A program made the translations under genes and the position numbers. A stretch of 64,000 bases of DNA, taken from Exiguobacterium algae (GTDB lineage Bacteria; Bacillota; Bacilli; Exiguobacteriales; Exiguobacteriaceae). Position 1 is the first letter of the stretch; the number at the start of each line of letters is the position of its first letter. The stretch covers positions 620,001 to 684,000 of the forward strand of contig NZ_JACSKZ010000001.1 in NCBI RefSeq assembly GCF_018617875.1, in the 5' to 3' direction. The notes beneath the pieces were generated by a model. It searched no databases, had not been told where the DNA came from, and saw nothing but the letters and a program-made list of their open reading frames with translations. Positions 59,453 through 64,000 of this stretch are shown one piece after another.

Positions 59453-59578
59453 TCAGAAAATAATGACAATTTTGTTCCGAATCCTGCGTTCCCTTTTCCG
59501 ACGGAAGGTATAAAAGAAGATTACCCAATCTCTTTATTTTTAAACTCAAAATTTTTGCTTTTTTATTATTCGAACAAA

Positions 59579-59611
59579 ATAAAAAAGCCAGCCCCCGAGG
59601 GAGCTGGCTTA
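59579..59611 (-). terminator. terminator of the cold-shock gene
   Basis: On the minus strand AAGCCAGC pairs with GCTGGCTT, followed by TTTTTT. Confidence 0.88.
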
Positions 59612-59622
59612 CAGGTTTGAAA

Positions 59623-59820
59623 TTATAATTTTACAACGTTAGCCGCTTGTGGGCCACGCTCGCCATCAACGATTTCAAACTCTACGTCTTGACCTTCGTC
59701 AAGTGATTTGTAGCCTTCAGATTGGATTGCTGAGAAGTGTACGAACACGTCTTTGCCGCCTTCAACTTCGATGAATCCAAAACCTTTTTCTGAGTTAAAC
59801 CATTTTACTTTACCTACCAT
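59623..59820 (-). CDS. cspA: cold-shock protein
   Basis: The true start is ATG 59820 ([18 protein letters not shown]); the longer frame is leader. The 65-residue protein has RNP1 KGFGFI and RNP2 DVFVHF, binds single-stranded RNA/DNA, and acts as an RNA chaperone. A 50-base leader and a promoter (TTGTCA, 17 bases, TAAAAT) lie upstream. Confidence 0.97.
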   Translation of the reverse strand: MVGKVKWFNSEKGFGFIEVEGGKDVFVHFSAIQSEGYKSLDEGQDVEFEIVDGERGPQAANVVKL

Positions 59821-59876
59821 GTGTAAATCCATTCCTTTCACCATTGGAGAATACAGAGGTTTACCCTCTATCGGTA

Positions 59877-59905
59877 ATTTTACCACCTTCTTGTAAGCGT
59901 GACAA
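59877..59905 (-). promoter_or_regulatory. cold-shock gene promoter
   Basis: On the minus strand TTGTCA (59900-59905) and TAAAAT (59877-59882) are 17 bases apart. The predicted leader is about 50 bases. Confidence 0.7.
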
Positions 59906-59985
59906 ATACTTTCTCAATTTTTTGTAAACGTTTTGTTATTTGGTTTTCATTGGAATTATTTTTCCCTCTTTTTCATATAGCGTTA

Positions 59986-60014
59986 TTGAATTTACATTTT
60001 TTGTGATATATCAT
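59986..60014 (+). promoter_or_regulatory. comK promoter
   Basis: TTGAAT (59986-59991) and TATCAT (60009-60014) are 17 bases apart. The leader would be about 70 bases. It is divergent from the cold-shock gene. Confidence 0.55.
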
Positions 60015-60092
60015 ATAGAGGATGATTTAGGTTTGTGCCACAGAACAATTAGCCGATCCTGAAAATCCAATACGAGGAGGATGGTGCAGCGT

Positions 60093-60587
60093 ATGCGCTC
60101 CTACTATTCCGAGGAAAAATACCGCATCACAAAGCGAACCGTGGCGATACTCCCTTGTTTCGACCTCATTATGCAGTCACGGATCATTCTCGAGGATGGC
60201 ACCGAAATTTCGACCCCGCTCCGACCGTACCAGTTGCTGCAGCTTTCTTGCCGACAGTACAACAGCTCGATCGAGGAACGAATCTTCGTCGCCAAACGCG
60301 TCGCCGGCGTAAAAGGAAAAGTTCCCGTCGTCATCGAACCGACGTCCGGACTTGTCTTCTTCCCGACAAAATCTCCGAAGCGAGACGATTGTGAATGGTA
60401 CGCCTGGTCCCACGTTCGAGATATCTCAACCGTTGAAGGAGTACCGACTGGAACGATCCTCACAAAAGATGGTCGAGAAATCCCGACAAATGCGACGCCA
60501 TATGTCCTCAGAAACCAATTGAAAGCGACAGGCGAACTTGTCGCCAGGTTCCAACAACTGAACATGAGCCCCGTGCTCGAATCCTGA
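60093..60587 (+). CDS. comK: competence transcription factor ComK
   Basis: The start at 60093 (MRSYYSEEKYRITKRTVAILP) is chosen because the GAGGAGG site lies 12 bases upstream; ATG 60081 is too close. The roughly 164-residue protein has the ComK pattern ILPCFD, LLQLSCRQYNSSIEER, KVPVVIEPTSGLVFFPT and CEWYAWSHVRDI. ComK switches on DNA-uptake genes. It is shorter than the B. subtilis protein (192 residues) and lacks most of its C-terminal tail. Confidence 0.88.
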   Translation: MRSYYSEEKYRITKRTVAILPCFDLIMQSRIILEDGTEISTPLRPYQLLQLSCRQYNSSIEERIFVAKRVAGVKGKVPVVIEPTSGLVFFPTKSPKRDDCEWYAWSHVRDISTVEGVPTGTILTKDGREIPTNATPYVLRNQLKATGELVARFQQLNMSPVLES

Positions 60588-60591
60588 TCAG

Positions 60592-60619
60592 CCTTCCGTC
60601 AAAAGACGGGAGGTTTTTT
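60592..60619 (+). terminator. terminator after comK
   Basis: CCTTCCGTC pairs with GACGGGAGG (one G-U) around AAAA and is followed by TTTTTTC. Confidence 0.85.
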
Positions 60620-60650
60620 CATGCGTAACACTTCATTTTTTCAAAAAGAG

Positions 60651-60658
60651 GTCGATAT
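60651..60658 (+). promoter_or_regulatory. possible sigma-D (flagellar) -10 element
   Basis: GTCGATAT matches the sigma-D -10 GCCGATAT at seven of eight positions, about 20 bases before the FliK-like gene. No good TAAA -35 was found at the right distance. Confidence 0.35.
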
Positions 60659-60677
60659 AGTATTCGAGGTGACAACT

Positions 60678-62372
60678 ATGCAAATCCAAGCCCAGACGAC
60701 CGCAATCAGCTCGGTCTTGCCCGGTATCCAGACAAACCGTACTTATAAGGCTGAGATGGTCAAACAAACCGGTCCCGACTCAGCTATCGTAAAAATCAAC
60801 GGGGAAGAAGTCGAGCTGACGTTTAAAGACGGGCTCCCGAAGACGAACCCATTCCAAGTGACACTCGCCGAGCAGGACGGAGTCTTGATTGCAACGGTCG
60901 TCCCACCGAAAGAGGAAACCGTCGAGCAATCAACCACGACATCCACCAGCAAACTCGACGCCAAAATTCAGACACTGTTATCCGGTCTTCCACCGGAAGT
61001 GCGAAGTGCTGTGAGCCGTCTTCTCCAATCAGGGAGATTGCCGATGAACGAGGATACGATCCGCTTGCTCGAGTCCGCTTTCAAAGGGGACATGCGTGAC
61101 GTCATGCTGCATTTGAAGACGCTTGATACACCGACCGTGCCACGTGACATGGCTCGAGAAATCGCTGTCTTGTCATTGAGTGAGGCGAAGCAACATATAA
61201 CGCCCCCACCGGTGGAGGCACCCTATCCACAAAAGGAGCGCTACATTGAACTCGTCAACCTCTCCCGACCGGTAAGCGAGCGTGTGACACCGACTCCTGA
61301 AACGGCGAATCGCCTCATTCAGGAATTTTCCGTTCCAATGAACCGTCCCGAACCGCGTGAACTCCCACAATTACCTGCATCCGGGGGACGTCAGGTCATG
61401 GTGAAAGAAGTGACGAACCATCTTGCTACCGTGACGAACACTTTCCGGAACGAACAGGTGACATTGACAAAACAGCTTGGACAAGTCGCCTCTTTGGTCG
61501 AGTCCAATCCCCACGCGGCACGACCGGCTCTCGAAACCGTGTCAACACGACTTTCACAACTCGTACAAAAGACAGAGGCGCTCCTGCATACAGATGCTGT
61601 CCAAGAAAAACAGCTCGTCGCCATGACGGCAAAGCTCGATGTCGCGTTGTCGCTTTTGTCTTCACAACCTGCTGAGAGTGCGAAAATCGTCAAAGAAGTC
61701 CGGTCCGCCTTAAATGATTTCCGTTACGCACCAAATCAGGTTCGACTGGAATATATTCCGACTGGTGCGACACGCGCCGGCGAGATGCCTGCCATCATGC
61801 CACTGAAGCTCGACTCGACATTATCGGGACGGATCGTTCAAGAGACGGCACAGCGTGTTCAGGCACAAGCGCAAGCATCAAATGCACAGGCTTCCGCACT
61901 GTCTGTACGAAGTGATACAACGAACCCGGAAGCACAGCGGCTCGCCTCGTTTTTACAGGTTCAACAAACACTCAACCGGCTCGATGGTGGACAGCTCCAT
62001 CAACTTCTGTTCGCCCTTCCGGCGAAAGTACAGGAAGTCGATACCGGGATTCACGTCCACATTCAGAATAAGGAATCGGGAGACGTCGTCGACTGGGAAA
62101 ACAGCGTCCTTTATATCCGCCTCGAAACACCAAGGCTTGGTGAAATCGGGGTCAAACTCGAAGCGAAAGACCGCAACTTGCGACTCACGCTCGAACATGA
62201 TGATGTAACGGTCGAGCGGCTCGCACGCCCTCTTCTTGGAAAAATCGAGGAGACGCTTACGGCGGTCGGATATAAAAGTGTGACGACGCAATTTAAACCC
62301 CTTACGAAAGCTGAAAAAGTCGTAGAGGAACCGAAAGTCGCACCGACAACCGGCTACGACTTCAGAGTGTAG
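60678..62372 (+). CDS. FliK-like flagellar hook-length protein (YlqG-like)
   Basis: The start at 60678 (MQIQAQTTAISSV) follows GAGGTG. The 564-residue protein has a variable N-terminal and central helical region and a C-terminal Flg_hook domain with LETPRLGEIGVKLEAKDRNLRL and ERLARPLLGKIEETL. It probably helps set hook length or acts in export. The next gene encodes an FlhB C-terminal-like protein, as in the B. subtilis ylqG-ylqH pair. Confidence 0.8.
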   Translation: MQIQAQTTAISSVLPGIQTNRTYKAEMVKQTGPDSAIVKINGEEVELTFKDGLPKTNPFQVTLAEQDGVLIATVVPPKEETVEQSTTTSTSKLDAKIQTLLSGLPPEVRSAVSRLLQSGRLPMNEDTIRLLESAFKGDMRDVMLHLKTLDTPTVPRDMAREIAVLSLSEAKQHITPPPVEAPYPQKERYIELVNLSRPVSERVTPTPETANRLIQEFSVPMNRPEPRELPQLPASGGRQVMVKEVTNHLATVTNTFRNEQVTLTKQLGQVASLVESNPHAARPALETVSTRLSQLVQKTEALLHTDAVQEKQLVAMTAKLDVALSLLSSQPAESAKIVKEVRSALNDFRYAPNQVRLEYIPTGATRAGEMPAIMPLKLDSTLSGRIVQETAQRVQAQAQASNAQASALSVRSDTTNPEAQRLASFLQVQQTLNRLDGGQLHQLLFALPAKVQEVDTGIHVHIQNKESGDVVDWENSVLYIRLETPRLGEIGVKLEAKDRNLRLTLEHDDVTVERLARPLLGKIEETLTAVGYKSVTTQFKPLTKAEKVVEEPKVAPTTGYDFRV

Positions 62373-62381
62373 GAGGACAAT

Positions 62382-62672
62382 ATGTATCAACGCATGGATT
62401 TAACGAAGCGAAAGACGGCCGCGGTTGTACGCTATGATGAAACGACGGACAAAGCGCCCGTCGTTGTCGCACGCGGTACAGGGGCCCTCGCCGATAAAAT
62501 TTTAGACGAGGCGCGCGCACGCGGAGTTGCCGTCGAGCATGACCATTCCTTACTCGGTCATCTTCTCGACCTTGACCTCGGGGACGCCATCCCCCCACAG
62601 CTTTACGATGTGATGGCAGAAGTGTTGTTGTTGATTGAAGAATTGGATTCGATTAAAGGAGACGAAGGATGA
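62382..62672 (+). CDS. FlhB C-terminal-domain-like protein (YlqH-like)
   Basis: The 96-residue protein matches the cytoplasmic domain of FlhB/EscU (AAVVRYDETTDKAPVVVARG, ALADKILDEARARGVAVE, DLDLGDAIPPQLYDVMAEVL). It lacks the NPTH autocleavage motif and the membrane part. It probably serves the flagellar export switch. AGGAGG precedes the ATG; its stop overlaps the next start. Confidence 0.88.
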   Translation: MYQRMDLTKRKTAAVVRYDETTDKAPVVVARGTGALADKILDEARARGVAVEHDHSLLGHLLDLDLGDAIPPQLYDVMAEVLLLIEELDSIKGDEG

Positions 62673-63049
62673 ACCCGACCCGCTTATATGAAATGACTTC
62701 AGAAGAATTAACGCAAGCGATGTTGCATGCGCTCGTATATCATTATGAGAACGCAAAAAACACAACCATCGCCGAGCGAAACCGCCACTTGCGTCAAGCT
62801 CGTGAATTGCTTGCGAAGCTCCATCAAGGACTGCACGACGGGGGCGGCATCATCTCGGCACAGCTTGATGAAATTTACCTGTACATGGCAAACGCCAGCG
62901 TAGAGGCGATCATTGACCAGGACTTAAGTAAAATCTCTGAACTCCACACGCTCGCTCATGAGCTGGACCAAACATGGAGCGAGGCAATGGATCGAGCAAA
63001 AAAACAACCCGTAACGACTGGAGGGAACGGTTATGAAAATTACCAATAA
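62669..63049 (+). CDS. fliS: FliS-like flagellin export chaperone
   Basis: The 126-residue helical protein fits FliS: MTSEELTQAMLHALVYHYENA, a middle helix RQARELLAKLHQGL, and EIYLYMANASVEA followed by TWSEAM. FliS binds the flagellin C-terminus and prevents early polymerisation. It overlaps the FlhB-like stop by four bases and the flagellin start by 17, which supports a chaperone-client pair. Sequence similarity is moderate. Confidence 0.72.
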   Translation: MNPTRLYEMTSEELTQAMLHALVYHYENAKNTTIAERNRHLRQARELLAKLHQGLHDGGGIISAQLDEIYLYMANASVEAIIDQDLSKISELHTLAHELDQTWSEAMDRAKKQPVTTGGNGYENYQ

Positions 63050-63857
63050 CGTTCAGGCATTAAAAGCGTATACGTCTTTGTCACTCAATCAGGCGACGAT
63101 GAAGAAGACGATGGACCGTTTATCGAGCGGTGTTCGCATCAACAAAGCTTCGGATGATGCGGCTGGACTTGCGATTTCCGAGAAGATGCGGATGCGGCTG
63201 GACTCCCTCTCGATGGCAGAACGCAATACGCTTGACGGGATCTCGCTCACACAAACGCTTGAGGGCGGGATGAACGAGACGCACGCGTTGCTTCAACGGA
63301 TGCGCGAATTGTCAGTTCAAGCATCAAATGAATTATTGAACACCGAGGATTCAAAGGCGATCCAAGAAGAGATTTCTTCATTACGTGAAGAAGTGACACG
63401 AATCGCAGAGACGACGGAGTTTAACTCGAAAAAGATTATGAACGGGGACTACATGCAAGGTGCAAACTCCCTCTTCTTCCAAATCGGTGCCGGAAAAGAT
63501 GAGGCGGTCATTTTAAACGTCGAAGACATGCGCTCTACTGCTCTCGGTATTGACGGCGTCGATGTGACGACAATGGGTGGTGCGATGGCTGCAATTGATC
63601 AAATTGATGAAGCCATCAACAAAGTTTCACTCGAACGCTCGAAGCTCGGTGCCATCCAAAACCGACTCGAGGCGAGCTACAACGTGGTCACGGTCAGCTC
63701 AGAAAATTTGACAGCTTCCGAATCCCGAATCCGCGACGCGGACATGGCTCGTGAGATGATGGACTTTGCCCGTCTCAACATTTTGAATCAATCCGGGATG
63801 GCGATGATTGCCCAGTCTAACGCTTTACCGCAAGGCGTGTTACAATTATTGAACTAA
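63033..63857 (+). CDS. flagellin
   Basis: The 274-residue protein has the N-terminal flagellin domain (RLSSGVRINKASDDAAGLAISEKMR) and the C-terminal domain (ESRIRDADMAREMMDFARLNIL, ending QSNALPQGVLQLLN). The variable D2/D3 region is short. The start follows GGAGGG inside the upstream gene. It is co-transcribed with FliS-like, FlhB-like and FliK-like genes, an unusual setting for a main filament gene, so it may be a minor flagellin. Confidence 0.95.
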   Translation: MKITNNVQALKAYTSLSLNQATMKKTMDRLSSGVRINKASDDAAGLAISEKMRMRLDSLSMAERNTLDGISLTQTLEGGMNETHALLQRMRELSVQASNELLNTEDSKAIQEEISSLREEVTRIAETTEFNSKKIMNGDYMQGANSLFFQIGAGKDEAVILNVEDMRSTALGIDGVDVTTMGGAMAAIDQIDEAINKVSLERSKLGAIQNRLEASYNVVTVSSENLTASESRIRDADMAREMMDFARLNILNQSGMAMIAQSNALPQGVLQLLN

Positions 63858-63880
63858 TCTAAGGAAAGGACGGTTGCCAC

Positions 63881-64000
63881 ATGGACATTCGTCGCATCAT
63901 GGAGACACAATCGCTACTCGGGGCCAGCAAAGCAAAACGCCCTGAGACCGAACCTGGCATCTCATTTCAAAACGTCATCGGACAAAAGCGGGAGGACCGT
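63881..64000 (+). CDS. unidentified protein, partial (runs off the window)
   Basis: An ATG at 63881 follows AAGGAAAGGA and opens 40 codons beginning MDIRRIMETQSLLGASKAK to the window edge with no stop. The start resembles the leading part of some flagellum-linked lytic transglycosylases, but too little is visible to assign function. It is 23 bases past the flagellin stop, probably in the same operon. Confidence 0.55.
   Translation, partial: MDIRRIMETQSLLGASKAKRPETEPGISFQNVIGQKREDR

Overview
The window looks like a chromosomal segment of a low-to-moderate GC member of Bacilli, most likely Exiguobacterium or a close relative. This rests on gene content and order: secG-est-rnr-smpB-ssrA, cggR-gap-pgk-tpiA-gpmI-eno, rapZ-yvcK-whiA, hprK-lgt-ppaX-yvoF, uvrB-uvrA and ftsE-ftsX-M23-ctp-minJ all follow Bacillus-type order. 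The genus name is inferred from recall of similar proteins, not from a search. Most genes lie on the minus strand. Plus-strand exceptions are tRNA-Arg, clpP, a small membrane protein, glpF-glpK, comK and the flagellar genes at the right end.

Bases 1-6900 are an accessory zone. It holds a signal-anchored ORF with an internal stop, an acetyltransferase, a decayed Cys-rich gene, and two halves of what appears to be one HNH endonuclease gene. Between the halves lies an AT-rich 3.4-kb insert with a DUF4411 PIN-like protein, a partner ImmA/IrrE-type metallopeptidase, and a membrane protein that seems to start at ATT. Next come two small hypothetical genes, then tmRNA.

Bases 6900-36400 are core housekeeping. 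They cover trans-translation (ssrA, smpB), RNase R, SecG, two glycosyltransferases plus galU, the six-gene glycolytic operon with its regulator CggR, sigma-54, ClpP, a MerR regulator, the rapZ-yvcK-whiA cluster, thioredoxin reductase, a TPR protein and the hprK-lgt-ppaX-yvoF operon. Regulatory sites visible here include a CggR-type operator and promoter, a CtsR-like box at clpP, a 19-bp-spacer MerR-type promoter, and a hairpin at the cggR-gap junction.

Bases 36500-59900 hold a DUF4097 protein with uvrBA (LexA-like box), glpFK (cre-like site), the division/cell-wall cluster ftsEX-M23-ctp-minJ, a BCCT transporter, cytochrome c-551, a second YitT protein, prfB, secA, hpf (cre box over its promoter) and a cold-shock gene. 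Bases 59900-64000 hold comK and the start of a flagellar cluster: FliK-like, FlhB C-terminal-like, FliS-like and flagellin genes, plus a partial gene at the edge. No CRISPR array, insertion sequence, rRNA or prophage was seen. One previously undescribed unit worth checking is the insert with the PIN/metallopeptidase pair and ATT-start membrane protein inside the HNH gene.
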